Source: Paraburkholderia sp. BL9I2N2 (GTDB taxonomy: Bacteria > Pseudomonadota > Gammaproteobacteria > Burkholderiales > Burkholderiaceae). Taken from it: 64,000 nucleotides of DNA. Each line of letters begins with the position of its first letter. The stretch's first letter is position 1. This document shows, piece by piece, positions 54,571 to 63,588 of the stretch. The translations under genes were made by a program, and so were the position numbers. The stretch spans positions 3,782,001 through 3,846,000 of the forward strand of contig NZ_SMGP01000001.1 in assembly GCF_004339745.1 (NCBI RefSeq), read 5' to 3'. The notes beneath the pieces are model-generated. The model did no database searches and was not told the DNA's origin. It was given only the letters and a program-made list of their open reading frames with translations.

Positions 54571-55137
54571 TCAGTGACCGTCGAATCCCGTCACCGTATA
54601 GAGTGCGAGGCCGCCCTCGCGCAGCAGCTTCGAGCCGCCTAGTTCGGGCAGATCGATGATCGCCGCGCCTTCCACCACGACCGCGCCGAGGCGCTCGAGC
54701 AGAATCTTGCCCGCCATCATCGTGCCGCCCGTCGCAATCAGATCGTCGATGATCACGACGCGGTCACCCGGCTTGCAGGCATCCTCATGAATTTCGACGG
54801 TCGCGGTGCCGTATTCGAGCTCATACGATTGCGAGACCCGCTTGTAGGGCAGCTTGCCCGCCTTGCGGATCGGAATGAAGCCGAGGTTCAGCTCGTACGC
54901 GAGAATCGGCCCGATGATGAAACCGCGCGCGTCCAGCCCGGCAATGTAGTCGAGCTTGGCGTCGATATACCGTTGCACGAACAGATCGATCAGCACGCGC
55001 AGCGACTTCGGCTCCTGCAGGAGCGGCGTGATGTCGCGGAACTGCACGCCCGGCTGCGGCCAGTCGGGTACCGTGCGAATGTGGTTTTTGATGTAATCGG
55101 CCGCATCGAGCGGCGCGCTCGCAAGCGCGTTGGACAT
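54571..55137 (-). CDS. apt: Adenine phosphoribosyltransferase
   Basis: 188 residues, family length. It makes AMP from adenine and PRPP for purine salvage. The PRPP-binding motif VVIIDDLIATGGT (about 127-139) is perfect, and AGLDARGFIIG and FIPIRKAGKLPYK form the rest of the active site. GGAG lies just before ATG 55137. It is followed on the same strand by the LysE-type exporter with a 55-bp gap; no functional link is evident. Confidence 0.96.
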   Translation of the reverse strand: MSNALASAPLDAADYIKNHIRTVPDWPQPGVQFRDITPLLQEPKSLRVLIDLFVQRYIDAKLDYIAGLDARGFIIGPILAYELNLGFIPIRKAGKLPYKRVSQSYELEYGTATVEIHEDACKPGDRVVIIDDLIATGGTMMAGKILLERLGAVVVEGAAIIDLPELGGSKLLREGGLALYTVTGFDGH

Positions 55138-55221
55138 GATGTCTCCGGATGGACCTCGACAGGTCCGATGAAAAACTCAACTAGCGGCGCCCCGGCAGGC
55201 GAAGCTTGCCACGAGCAGGCG

Positions 55222-57225
55222 TCAGGCCGCGGCGGCGCCGGCGCGCCGGTGCTTCGAGAGCCGTTCCTCGGCCTCCGCCAACTGTTCGGGCAGACCGCGC
55301 AGCACTACGATGTCGCTCGCGCGCAGCTTGGTGGACGGGTCCGGCTCCACGCCGCGAATGCCGTGCCGGCGAATCGCCGTCACTTCGACACCCAGATCGA
55401 ACAGACCGAGTTCCGCGAGGGTACGGCCCACCGCGTCCGCGCTTTCGTCGACCGGCACCGATTGTAGCCGCACCTGTTCGTGGCCGTCGTCGTCATCCAC
55501 GTCGTCGGCGCCGTGGAAATAGCCGCGTAGAAGGGCGTAGCGTTCATCGCGCATTTCCTCGACCCGGCGCACCACACGCCGCATCGGCACGCCCATCACC
55601 ACGAGCGTGTGCGAGGCGAGCATCAGACTGCCTTCGACGATTTCCGGAATCACCTCGGTCGCGCCCGCGGCCAGCAGCTTTTCCAGATCGGCGTCGTCGA
55701 CGGTACGAACGATCACCGGCAGCGTCGGTTCCAGTTCGTGAATGTTGTGCAGCACGCGCAATGCCGACGGCGTATTCGCATACGTGATCGCAATCGTGGC
55801 CGCGCGATGGATACCGGCGGCGAGCAGCGATTCGCGCCGCCCTGCATCGCCGAACACGACCGATTCGCCCGCCGCCGCAGCTGCCGCGACACGATCGGGA
55901 TCCAGGTCGAGCGCGACATACGACAAGCCCTCGTGCTCCAGCATGCGCGCCAGGTTCTGTCCTGCACGACCGTAACCGCAAATGATCACGTGGCCGCTTT
56001 GCTTGAGACTCTGCGTGGCGATACGCGTCATCTGCAACGACTGCATCATCCATTCAGTCGAGGACAGCCGCAGCACGATCCGGTCCGCGTTCTGGATCAT
56101 GAACGGCGCGGCCAGCATCGACAGCAGCATGGCCGCGAGAATCGCCTGCAGCATGGTGGCGTCGACGAGATGCTTGTCGAGAATCAGATTCAGCAGCACG
56201 AAGCCAAACTCGCCCGCTTGCGCGAGGCCGATACCGGTGCGCATCGCGACGCCCGGCGACGCACCGAACAGCCGCGAAAGGCCCGTCACCATGACCGCCT
56301 TCAGCAGAATCGGCCCGATCAGAAAGCCGAGCACGATCAGCGGATGCTCCCAGATCACCCGCGGATTGAGCAGCATGCCGGTGGTGATGAAGAAGAGCCC
56401 GAGCAGCACGTCGCGAAACGGCTTGATGTCCTCTTCCACCTGATGCCGGTACGGCGTCTCGGCGATCAACATACCGGCGATGAACGCGCCGAGCGCGAGC
56501 GACAAACCGAACTTGTCCGTGATGAACGCGCAACCCAGCGTCACCAGCAACAGATTGAGAATGAACAGTTCCTGCGAGCGGCGGCGTGCCACCACGTTGA
56601 ACCAGCGTGTCATGAAGCGCTGGCCCACGATCAGGAGCAGCGACAGAGCCACGACGATCTTGATGGCCGCCACGCCGAGCGCGCTGACGAGATCTTCGGA
56701 GTTGCCGCCCAGCGCAGCGATGACGATGAGCAGCGGCACCACCGCCAGATCCTGAAACAGCAGCACGCCGAAGATATTGCGGCCATGCTCGGTCTCGATC
56801 TCGAGCCGCTCCGCCAGCATCTTGCTGACGATCGCCGTCGACGACATGGCGAGCGCGCCGCCCAGCGCCACGCTCGCTTGCCACCTGATGTGCACCCAGC
56901 GCTCCAGCACGAAGCCGAGCGTGACCGCCACTGCGATGGTGCCGATCACCTGCAACAGGCCGAGGCCGAACACGAGCCGGCGCATGGAGCGCAGCTTGGC
57001 GAGCGAAAACTCCAGCCCGATCGAAAACATCAGGAACACTACGCCGAACTCGGCGAGGTTCTGCGCGCCCGCCGAGTCGGGAATCAGACCGAACGCATGC
57101 GGACCGACGACGATGCCCACCGTCAGATAGCCGAGCATCGGCGGAAGATTCAGAAAGCGAAAGACCACCACGCCCGCTACCGATGCCAGCAGCAGGAACA
57201 GCGTCATTTCGAGGGGGGAAATCAT
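55222..57225 (-). CDS. CPA2-family cation/proton antiporter, KefB-like
   Basis: 667 residues from ATG 57225 (MISPLEMTLF); frame open to 57276. A 12-13-helix Na+/H+ exchanger domain (about 5-390) with the GLEFS and GLAQAGEFGFVLL segments typical of KefB/KefC is followed by a cytosolic RCK/TrkA-N domain (ICGYGRAGQNLARMLE, about 412-427) that binds NAD(H), and a TrkA-C domain. An aspartate-rich linker (DDVDDDDG) joins the last two, about residue 580. It exports K+ in exchange for H+, protecting against electrophiles or acid. A glutathione-type ancillary protein (KefG) is not encoded nearby, so glutathione control is uncertain. Confidence 0.9.
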   Translation of the reverse strand: MISPLEMTLFLLLASVAGVVVFRFLNLPPMLGYLTVGIVVGPHAFGLIPDSAGAQNLAEFGVVFLMFSIGLEFSLAKLRSMRRLVFGLGLLQVIGTIAVAVTLGFVLERWVHIRWQASVALGGALAMSSTAIVSKMLAERLEIETEHGRNIFGVLLFQDLAVVPLLIVIAALGGNSEDLVSALGVAAIKIVVALSLLLIVGQRFMTRWFNVVARRRSQELFILNLLLVTLGCAFITDKFGLSLALGAFIAGMLIAETPYRHQVEEDIKPFRDVLLGLFFITTGMLLNPRVIWEHPLIVLGFLIGPILLKAVMVTGLSRLFGASPGVAMRTGIGLAQAGEFGFVLLNLILDKHLVDATMLQAILAAMLLSMLAAPFMIQNADRIVLRLSSTEWMMQSLQMTRIATQSLKQSGHVIICGYGRAGQNLARMLEHEGLSYVALDLDPDRVAAAAAAGESVVFGDAGRRESLLAAGIHRAATIAITYANTPSALRVLHNIHELEPTLPVIVRTVDDADLEKLLAAGATEVIPEIVEGSLMLASHTLVVMGVPMRRVVRRVEEMRDERYALLRGYFHGADDVDDDDGHEQVRLQSVPVDESADAVGRTLAELGLFDLGVEVTAIRRHGIRGVEPDPSTKLRASDIVVLRGLPEQLAEAEERLSKHRRAGAAAA

Positions 57226-57386
57226 CGGCAAAAACGCATCGGCAAAGCGTCCTCGTTCGTCAGCGGAACCGCGCACGCGAAACGCCGTGCGACAAGGTTG
57301 AGGGGCCGGTAAAGGCAGCGATAGAGGCAGCGGCTTGGCACAGCAGGCCCGGCGCGGCGAACAAGCGCCTTTGCTATACTTCGCGA

Positions 57387-58370
57387 ATGATAGCGAAAAT
57401 CAATGGCGACCGGGCACTCGCGCTCGCTCGCGACGTGCTCGACATCGAAGCGGACGCCGTGCGCGCGCTTCGCGATCAACTCGACGATGGTTTCGTCGGG
57501 GCGGTCGACTTCATCCTGGGTTGCCGTGGGCGCGTGGTCGTTTCCGGCATCGGCAAATCCGGCCATGTGGCTCGCAAGCTCGCGGCCACGCTCGCCAGCA
57601 CCGGCACGCCGGCGTTCTTCGTGCATCCCGCGGAAGCCAGTCATGGCGACCTCGGCATGGTCACCGCCGACGACGTGTTCCTCGCGCTGTCCAATTCCGG
57701 TGAAACCGAAGAACTCGTGGCGATCCTGCCGCTCATCAAGCGGCTCGGCGCGAAGCTGATCGCCATGACGGGCCGTCCGTCTTCGAGTCTCGCACAACTG
57801 GCCGACGTGCACCTGAATTCCGGTGTGTCGAAAGAAGCCTGCCCGATGAATCTTGCGCCGACCGCCAGCACCACCGCCGCGCTCGCGCTCGGCGACGCGC
57901 TCGCGGTCGCGGTGCTCGACGCGCGTGGCTTCGGCCGCGACGACTTCGCGCGCTCGCATCCGGGCGGCGCGCTCGGCCGGCGCCTGCTCACTTATGTACG
58001 CGACGTGATGCGCACCGGCGACCAGGTTCCGAAGGTCACGCCCGACGCCACCGTGCGCGACGCGCTGTTCCAGTTGACCGCCAAGCGCATGGGCATGACC
58101 GCAATCGTCGATCACGACGACCGCGTGACCGGCATCTTCACCGACGGCGACCTGCGCCGCGTGCTCGAACGCGACGGCGATTTCCGCGAACTGTCGATCG
58201 CCTCGGTCATGACCGCCGGCCCGCGCACCATCGGTCCGGATCAACTCGCGGTCGAAGCCGTGGAACTGATGGAGCGCTACCGCATCAATCAGATGCTGGT
58301 CGTCGACGAAGCAGGCAAGCTGATCGGCGCACTCAACATGCACGACCTGTTCTCGAAGAAGGTGATCTGA
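57387..58370 (+). CDS. kdsD: D-arabinose 5-phosphate isomerase
   Basis: 327 residues from ATG 57387; the longer frame to 57183 is rejected because it overlaps the divergent antiporter start. A SIS domain (about 40-175: GIGKSGHVARKLAATLASTGTPAFF, LSNSGETEEL) and two CBS domains (about 205-325) give the usual layout. It converts ribulose 5-phosphate to arabinose 5-phosphate for Kdo. A TATACT box (57375-57380) ends only 6 bp before the ATG, so the mRNA may be leaderless or nearly so. The stop overlaps the kdsC ATG by one base. Confidence 0.96.
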   Translation: MIAKINGDRALALARDVLDIEADAVRALRDQLDDGFVGAVDFILGCRGRVVVSGIGKSGHVARKLAATLASTGTPAFFVHPAEASHGDLGMVTADDVFLALSNSGETEELVAILPLIKRLGAKLIAMTGRPSSSLAQLADVHLNSGVSKEACPMNLAPTASTTAALALGDALAVAVLDARGFGRDDFARSHPGGALGRRLLTYVRDVMRTGDQVPKVTPDATVRDALFQLTAKRMGMTAIVDHDDRVTGIFTDGDLRRVLERDGDFRELSIASVMTAGPRTIGPDQLAVEAVELMERYRINQMLVVDEAGKLIGALNMHDLFSKKVI

Positions 58371-58930
58371 TGGCAATCGCTCCTCCCACCGCGACCGAAC
58401 GCGCAAGCCGCGTCAAGCTGATGATTTTCGACGTCGACGGCGTGTTGACCGACGGCGGTCTGCTGTTCACGGCGGAAGGCGACACGATGAAGGGCTTCAA
58501 TTCGATGGACGGCCACGGCATGAAGCTGCTGCGCCAGGCCGGCATCGAAACGGCGATCATCACCGGGCGCAAGTCGGGCATCGTGGCGGCGCGGGCGAAG
58601 GAAATGAACATCACGCACGTCTATCAGGGCGTGCAGGACAAACCTCAGGCGTTCGCGGACCTGTTGCAGCAAACCGGCATGACGGCCGAAGAGTGCGGCT
58701 ACATGGGCGACGACTGGGTCGATCTCGGCGTGATGCTGAAAGTCGGCTTCGCGGCGGCGCCGGCCAATTCACATCCTGAAGTGATTGCGCGGGCCCACTG
58801 GGTCAGCGAGGCGCGCGGCGGCCACGGCGCGGCGCGCGAAGTCTGCGACACCCTGCTGCGCGCGCAGCACAAGTACGAGGCGCTGCTCGCGGCCGCCTGT
58901 AGCGGCGAACAGCGGGGCCTCGTCGGATGA
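58370..58930 (+). CDS. kdsC: 3-deoxy-D-manno-octulosonate 8-phosphate phosphatase
   Basis: 186 residues, HAD family. The nucleophile motif FDVDGVLTDG (about 20-29), ITGRKSGIV and the metal motif MGDDWVDLGVM are intact. It removes phosphate from Kdo-8-P to release Kdo for lipid A/core. The last ~15 residues are extra compared with the shortest homologues. It starts on the last base of kdsD (TGATG overlap) and its end overlaps lptC by ATGA, so kdsD-kdsC-lptC are translationally linked. Confidence 0.96.
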   Translation: MAIAPPTATERASRVKLMIFDVDGVLTDGGLLFTAEGDTMKGFNSMDGHGMKLLRQAGIETAIITGRKSGIVAARAKEMNITHVYQGVQDKPQAFADLLQQTGMTAEECGYMGDDWVDLGVMLKVGFAAAPANSHPEVIARAHWVSEARGGHGAAREVCDTLLRAQHKYEALLAAACSGEQRGLVG

Positions 58931-59535
58931 ATCAGTTTCGCCTGACTTCACTGATTCCGTTGGTCGCCATGGCGGCGCTCGCCGGTATCACATGGTGGCT
59001 GCTGCAAGCCACCCTGCCCCGGCAGAACGAAGGCGTGGTGCGTCCCAAGGAGCACACGCCGGACTACTTCGCCGACAACTTCTCGGTTTCCGAACTCGAT
59101 CAGTCGGGCTCCACGCAATACCGGCTGACCGCCCAGTCGCTGATCCATTACGAAGACGACGAACTGAGCGACCTGGTCAAACCGGCCATGCGCGCGTTCC
59201 AGCCCGGCAAGCCGATCGTCACCGCAACCGGCGACACCGGCAAGGTGAACGGCGACGCGTCGATCGTCGATCTGTACGACAACGCGCGCATCGTGCGGGC
59301 GCCCGGCTACGGAGATCCGCAGATGCAGGCGGATTCGCAGCATTTTAGGGTGCTGGTCAACGACGATGTGATCGAGACAGAAAAGCCGGTTAAACTTCAG
59401 CGCGGCATGTCGGTGATGACTGCCAGCGGCATGAACTACAACAACGTCACCCGGGTGATGCAGCTGTTCGGCAACGTGAAAGGCAACATCGCCCCGTCCG
59501 AAGCAGGCGGCAGCTCGCCCAAGCAACCCGGGTAA
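58927..59535 (+). CDS. lptC: LPS export protein LptC
   Basis: 202 residues. One N-terminal membrane anchor (SLIPLVAMAALAGITWWLLQA, about 8-28) and a periplasmic beta-jellyroll with the family segments PDYFADNFSV, YRLTAQSLIHYEDDE and ASIVDLYDNARIVR. It forms the bridge between the LptBFG inner-membrane transporter and periplasmic LptA. It overlaps kdsC by ATGA and lies 20 bp before lptA. Confidence 0.94.
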   Translation: MNQFRLTSLIPLVAMAALAGITWWLLQATLPRQNEGVVRPKEHTPDYFADNFSVSELDQSGSTQYRLTAQSLIHYEDDELSDLVKPAMRAFQPGKPIVTATGDTGKVNGDASIVDLYDNARIVRAPGYGDPQMQADSQHFRVLVNDDVIETEKPVKLQRGMSVMTASGMNYNNVTRVMQLFGNVKGNIAPSEAGGSSPKQPG

Positions 59536-59555
59536 TCCATTCCAGGCGTGACTGC

Positions 59556-60227
59556 ATGAACGAATCGTTCCCCCGTTTTGATACCGGCCGCACGCGCACC
59601 CTGTCCGCGTGCCGCGCCGGACTCGCTGCGCTGATCGTCGCGTTGCCGCTCGCCGGCTTCGCGCCGCTTGCGCACGCCGATCGTGCCGACAAGGACAAGC
59701 CGCTGAACATCGAAGCGGACAACATGACTTACGACGACCTCAAGCAGGTCAACATCTTTACCGGCCATGTGGTCGCCACCAAAGGCACGATCGTGATCAA
59801 GGCCGACCGTGTCGAAGTGACGCAAGACCCCCAAGGCTATCAGTACGCCACCGGCACCTCGAGCGGCGGCAATCTGTCGTATTTCCGCCAGAAACGCGAA
59901 GGGCTCGACGAATACATCGAAGGCACGGCCATCCGGATCGACTACGACGGCAAGCAGGATCTGACCACGCTCACCACCAACGCCACCGTGAAGCGCCTGC
60001 AAGGCCTCTCCACGGTGATGGACCAGGTGCACGGCAGCGTCATTACGTATGACGGCCAGAACGACTTCTACACCGCGAAGGCAGGCAAGGACGTCGCCGG
60101 CCCGGGCAACCCGACTGGCCGCGTGCGCGCCATGCTGTCGCCGCGCAACGGCGGCGCCGCGCCGCTGAACGGCGCATCGGCCACGCTCGCGCCGTCCACG
60201 ACGATTCCCGGAGCGCCGAACCAGTGA
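59556..60227 (+). CDS. lptA: LPS transport periplasmic protein LptA
   Basis: 223 residues. Signal peptide about 1-41, longer than usual, ending AHA-DR. The OstA/LptA jellyroll starts at DKPLNIEADNMTYDDLKQVNIFTGHV and continues to DQVHGSVITYDGQNDFYTAK. The last ~45 residues (RVRAMLSPRNGGAAPL...) are low-complexity and probably flexible. It carries LPS across the periplasm from LptC to LptD. Its stop overlaps the lptB start by ATGA-type coupling (GTGAG: GTG start of lptB at 60224). Confidence 0.94.
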   Translation: MNESFPRFDTGRTRTLSACRAGLAALIVALPLAGFAPLAHADRADKDKPLNIEADNMTYDDLKQVNIFTGHVVATKGTIVIKADRVEVTQDPQGYQYATGTSSGGNLSYFRQKREGLDEYIEGTAIRIDYDGKQDLTTLTTNATVKRLQGLSTVMDQVHGSVITYDGQNDFYTAKAGKDVAGPGNPTGRVRAMLSPRNGGAAPLNGASATLAPSTTIPGAPNQ

Positions 60228-61009
60228 GCACCTCAGCGTCCCTCCCCAATCGCAAGCCGGCCGGCACCAGCAGTTCGCTGGCGGTGCGCAACCTGAAAAA
60301 GCGTTACGGTTCGCGCACGGTCGTCAAAGACGTGTCGCTCGACGTGAAGAGCGGCGAAGTGGTCGGTCTGCTCGGCCCCAACGGCGCGGGCAAGACCACC
60401 TCGTTCTATATGATCGTCGGCCTCGTGCCGCTCGACGCGGGTGAAATCGACCTGGACGGCAAGTCGATCAGCCTGCTGCCGATCCACAAGCGCGCTTCAC
60501 TGGGTTTGTCGTATCTGCCACAGGAAGCTTCGGTGTTCCGCAAGCTCAGCGTCGAAGAAAACATTCGTGCGGTACTGGAATTGCAGCACGAAGACAACGG
60601 CAAGCGGCTCAGCAAGGACACCATCACGAGCCGCACGGAAGCCCTGCTCGACGAACTGCAGATTGCGCATTTGCGCGAAAACCCGGCGCTGTCGCTGTCG
60701 GGCGGCGAGCGCCGCCGGGTTGAAATCGCCCGGGCGTTGGCCACTAATCCGAGCTTTATTCTGCTCGACGAACCGTTCGCCGGCGTCGATCCGATCGCCG
60801 TGCTGGAAATTCAGAAGATCGTTAAATTTCTGAAGCAGCGCAATATCGGCGTGCTGATCACCGATCACAACGTGCGTGAAACGCTCGGCATCTGCGATCA
60901 CGCCTACATCATCAGCGACGGCAGCGTGCTGGCCGCCGGCGCGCCGAGCGAAATCATCGAAAACGAAAGCGTGCGGCGCGTCTATCTGGGCGAGCATTTC
61001 CGCATGTAA
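60224..61009 (+). CDS. lptB: LPS export ABC transporter ATP-binding protein
   Basis: 261 residues, GTG start inside the last codons of lptA. The ATPase core has Walker A GPNGAGKTTS (about 50-59), Q-loop LPQEASVFRKLS, signature LSGGERRRVEIAR and Walker B FILLDEPFAGVDPI. It powers LPS extraction with LptF and LptG, which are encoded elsewhere. A ~20-residue serine/lysine-rich N-terminal extension precedes the usual family start (LAVRNLKKRYGSRTVV). It is followed 185 bp later by rpoN. Confidence 0.97.
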   Translation: MSTSASLPNRKPAGTSSSLAVRNLKKRYGSRTVVKDVSLDVKSGEVVGLLGPNGAGKTTSFYMIVGLVPLDAGEIDLDGKSISLLPIHKRASLGLSYLPQEASVFRKLSVEENIRAVLELQHEDNGKRLSKDTITSRTEALLDELQIAHLRENPALSLSGGERRRVEIARALATNPSFILLDEPFAGVDPIAVLEIQKIVKFLKQRNIGVLITDHNVRETLGICDHAYIISDGSVLAAGAPSEIIENESVRRVYLGEHFRM

Positions 61010-61194
61010 GCGCATGAGGGATTACCGGCAGTGCGAGCGCGCACCCGCCGGCCCCTATGCGGCAAGCGCACACCCGGTTTTTTGACCTGGGCCGTCTCGC
61101 GCCCATCGCCGCCTAAAACAGGCGCACGCGTAATTGCGAATGTCGCAAGGTATCGCGGTCGTGGCAAACTCTCTACAATGAATCTCAACTTGCC

Positions 61195-62712
61195 ATGAAA
61201 GCCAGCCTCCAACTCCGCCTATCGCAGCATCTTGCGCTGACGCCGCAACTGCAGCAGTCCATCCGGCTGCTTCAGTTGTCTACGCTCGAATTGCAGCAGG
61301 AAGTCGCAATGGCGATCTCGCAAAATCCGCTCCTCGAAAACGAGGACGACTGGATCGCGAGCCCGTTGCGCGTGGCGGCCGACGGCTCGCTGATCGCCCA
61401 GGCGCCCAATTCTTCCGCGCCGCCCGACCAGATGGGCGGCAATACGTCGTCCTCGTCCAGCAGCAGCAACGAGCGCGCCGAGAACGGCGAGCCGCAGGGC
61501 GTGGACGAATACAACGGCATGGCCGGCGACGGTAACGGCGACGCGTCGCAATGGAATCTCGACGATTACGGCCGCTCGGGCAACGCCTCCGACGACGACG
61601 ACCTGCCGCCGCTGCAAATCCACGAATCGAGCACCTCGCTGCGCGACCACCTGATGGCGCAATTGCGCGTTACCCAGGCGGGCCAGCGCGACCGGGCGCT
61701 GATCACCTTCCTGATCGAATCGCTCGACGACGACGGCTACCTGGCCGCCACGCTCGAAGAAGTGCTGGCCGATCTGCCCGAAGAGCTCGAAGTCGACCTC
61801 GACGAAATGAACGCCGCGCTGGCGCTGCTGCATAGCTTCGACCCGGCCGGGGTCGGCGCGCGCTCCGCGTCGGAATGTCTCAAGCTGCAATTGTTGCGGC
61901 TCGACGGATCGCCTACGCGCACGCTCGCCCTCGACATCGTCGCCCACCATCTGGAACTGCTCGCAGCGCGCGATTTCACGCGTCTGCGCAAGCATCTGAA
62001 GGCCAACGACGACGATCTGCGCGATGCGCATGTGCTGATCCGCTCGCTCGAACCGTTTCCGGGCGCCGCCTACGGCAAGGCCGAAGCGGACTACGTCGTG
62101 CCGGACATCATGGTGCGCAAAACGGCACAGGGCTGGCAGGCCGAACTGAACCCGGAAGTGGTGCCGAAGCTACGGATTAACCATCTGTACGCGAATATTC
62201 TGCGCAATAACCGGGGCGATCCGGGCAGTGGTTCGTTGCGCCAGCAACTGCAGGAAGCGCGCTGGCTGATCAAAAATATCCAGCAACGCTTCGAGACGAT
62301 TCTGCGCGTGGCGCAGGCAATTGTGGAACGCCAGAAGAGCTTTTTTGTCCACGGCGAAATTGCCATGCGCCCCTTGGTTTTGCGGGAAATTGCTGATACG
62401 CTGGGCCTACACGAGTCAACTGTCTCGCGTGTGACAACCGGTAAATACATGCTGACCCCATTCGGGACGCTTGAATTTAAGTACTTCTTCGGATCACACG
62501 TTTCGACTGACACGGGCGGCGCGGCGTCTTCAACGGCGATCCGTGCGCTCATCAAGCAACTGATAGGAGCGGAAAACCCGAAATCTCCTCTTTCAGACAG
62601 CCGCATAGCCGAACTGCTGGCGGAACAGGGCTTCGTGGTCGCACGGCGTACCGTTGCGAAGTATCGCGAAGCGCTCAAGATCCCGGCAGTCAACCTGCGC
62701 AAGTCTCTGTAG
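61195..62712 (+). CDS. rpoN: RNA polymerase sigma-54 factor
   Basis: 505 residues. Region I at the N-terminus (LQLRLSQHLALTPQLQQSIRLLQLSTLELQQE) is glutamine/leucine-rich, then an acidic, serine/asparagine-rich region II (about 60-150), the core-binding and helix-turn-helix parts (LHESTVSRVTTGKYM), and the C-terminal RpoN box ARRTVAKYRE. It is the alternative sigma for nitrogen and other enhancer-dependent promoters. A TACAAT box (61174-61179) lies 15 bp before the ATG and no Shine-Dalgarno is visible, so the leader is very short. hpf and ptsN follow, as in other proteobacteria. Confidence 0.97.
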   Translation: MKASLQLRLSQHLALTPQLQQSIRLLQLSTLELQQEVAMAISQNPLLENEDDWIASPLRVAADGSLIAQAPNSSAPPDQMGGNTSSSSSSSNERAENGEPQGVDEYNGMAGDGNGDASQWNLDDYGRSGNASDDDDLPPLQIHESSTSLRDHLMAQLRVTQAGQRDRALITFLIESLDDDGYLAATLEEVLADLPEELEVDLDEMNAALALLHSFDPAGVGARSASECLKLQLLRLDGSPTRTLALDIVAHHLELLAARDFTRLRKHLKANDDDLRDAHVLIRSLEPFPGAAYGKAEADYVVPDIMVRKTAQGWQAELNPEVVPKLRINHLYANILRNNRGDPGSGSLRQQLQEARWLIKNIQQRFETILRVAQAIVERQKSFFVHGEIAMRPLVLREIADTLGLHESTVSRVTTGKYMLTPFGTLEFKYFFGSHVSTDTGGAASSTAIRALIKQLIGAENPKSPLSDSRIAELLAEQGFVVARRTVAKYREALKIPAVNLRKSL

Positions 62713-62882
62713 CCCGTCGCCTTCCGTGGCGGGCATTTACCGGCCGCTCCGCAGTTGGCGGAAAGGCCGGCCGATGCGACCTGCCAGAAGTCAGTCACCG
62801 GGGGGCGACTCAGGCAAGCCGACAGATCGACCGGACCTTCGTCATCGTGCGGACCAAGCGGCCATTAGCTTGGAGAAGCACT

Positions 62883-63239
62883 ATGAATCTGCAGATCAGT
62901 GGACACCACCTCGAAGTAACGCCTGCGTTGCGCGAATACGTGATCACCAAACTGGATAGGGTGCTAAGACATTTCGATCAGGTAATCGACGGCAGTGTGG
63001 TCCTCTCGGTCGACAACCACAAGGAAAAGGAAAAGCGTCAAAAGGTTGAAATCAACCTGCATCTCAAGGGCAAGGACATCTTTGTCGAGAGCTGTGACAG
63101 CGACCTGTACGCTGCGATCGATCTGATGATCGACAAGCTTGACCGGCAAGTCATCCGCCATAAGGACCGCCTGCAAGGCCATGCGCATGAGGCGATCAAG
63201 TATCAACCGGCGCCGCAACTAGATGTGCCGCCGCAATAG
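62883..63239 (+). CDS. hpf: Ribosome hibernation-promoting factor (short HPF type)
   Basis: 118 residues from ATG 62883 (MNLQISGHHLEVTPALREYV) with TTGGAG upstream; the longer frame to 62847 is rejected. A single S30AE domain (about 1-105) with LDRVLRHFDQVID and the basic VIRHKDRLQGH helix. The C-terminal dimerisation domain of long HPF is absent, so it is the short type acting with RMF-like or related partners. It follows rpoN after 170 bp and ends at the terminator 63291-63316. Confidence 0.95.
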   Translation: MNLQISGHHLEVTPALREYVITKLDRVLRHFDQVIDGSVVLSVDNHKEKEKRQKVEINLHLKGKDIFVESCDSDLYAAIDLMIDKLDRQVIRHKDRLQGHAHEAIKYQPAPQLDVPPQ

Positions 63240-63588
63240 GGGAAATTAGAGGGTTTTCTTCGATAGACCTTCGTTTTCTCTTACCAGCGAAACCGCCCGG
63301 ACCCGGGCGGTTTTTTGTTTCCGGTCGCTGGTTTTCGCGCGGCGTCGCAGCAAGTGCCGGCGCTTCAAATGAACTCAATACGCATTGATGGCGCGCCGCA
63401 CCATCCGTGGCTACCCTGTTCTATAATGTTCCGGTTACCATCGGGGTCAGGTAAGCTCAAGCGGAAATCGGTCGACCGGAGTCCTGCGCTTTCGGACTCC
63501 AACGCACGTCGCCGCGAGCATCAAACGAATGGAACGCCACTCAAACGCCCCAGCGAGGAGAACCCAGGCCACGTTTCCGCCTGTCAAC
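63240..63588. other. Intergenic region between hpf and ptsN
   Basis: 349 bp. It holds the hpf terminator (63291-63316) and a perfect TATAAT box (63422-63427) for which I found no convincing -35. The latter could start the ptsN message with a leader of about 155 nt. Small frames here have no family features. Confidence 0.55.
63291..63316 (+). terminator. Intrinsic terminator of hpf
   Basis: A 9-bp stem AACCGCCCG/CGGGCGGTT (63291-63299, 63304-63312) with a 4-nt loop is followed by a T-run to 63316. It lies 52 bp after the hpf stop. Confidence 0.88.

Noticed and set aside
55609..57312. 567-codon plus-strand frame opposite the Kef-type antiporter
   Set aside because: Shadow of a conserved membrane protein; extremely Gln/Arg/His-rich and without domain marks.
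57335..57352. Sigma-54 promoter before kdsD (TTGGCACAG...)
   Set aside because: The -24 element TTGGCAC is present but the -12 TTGC element is missing at the correct distance.
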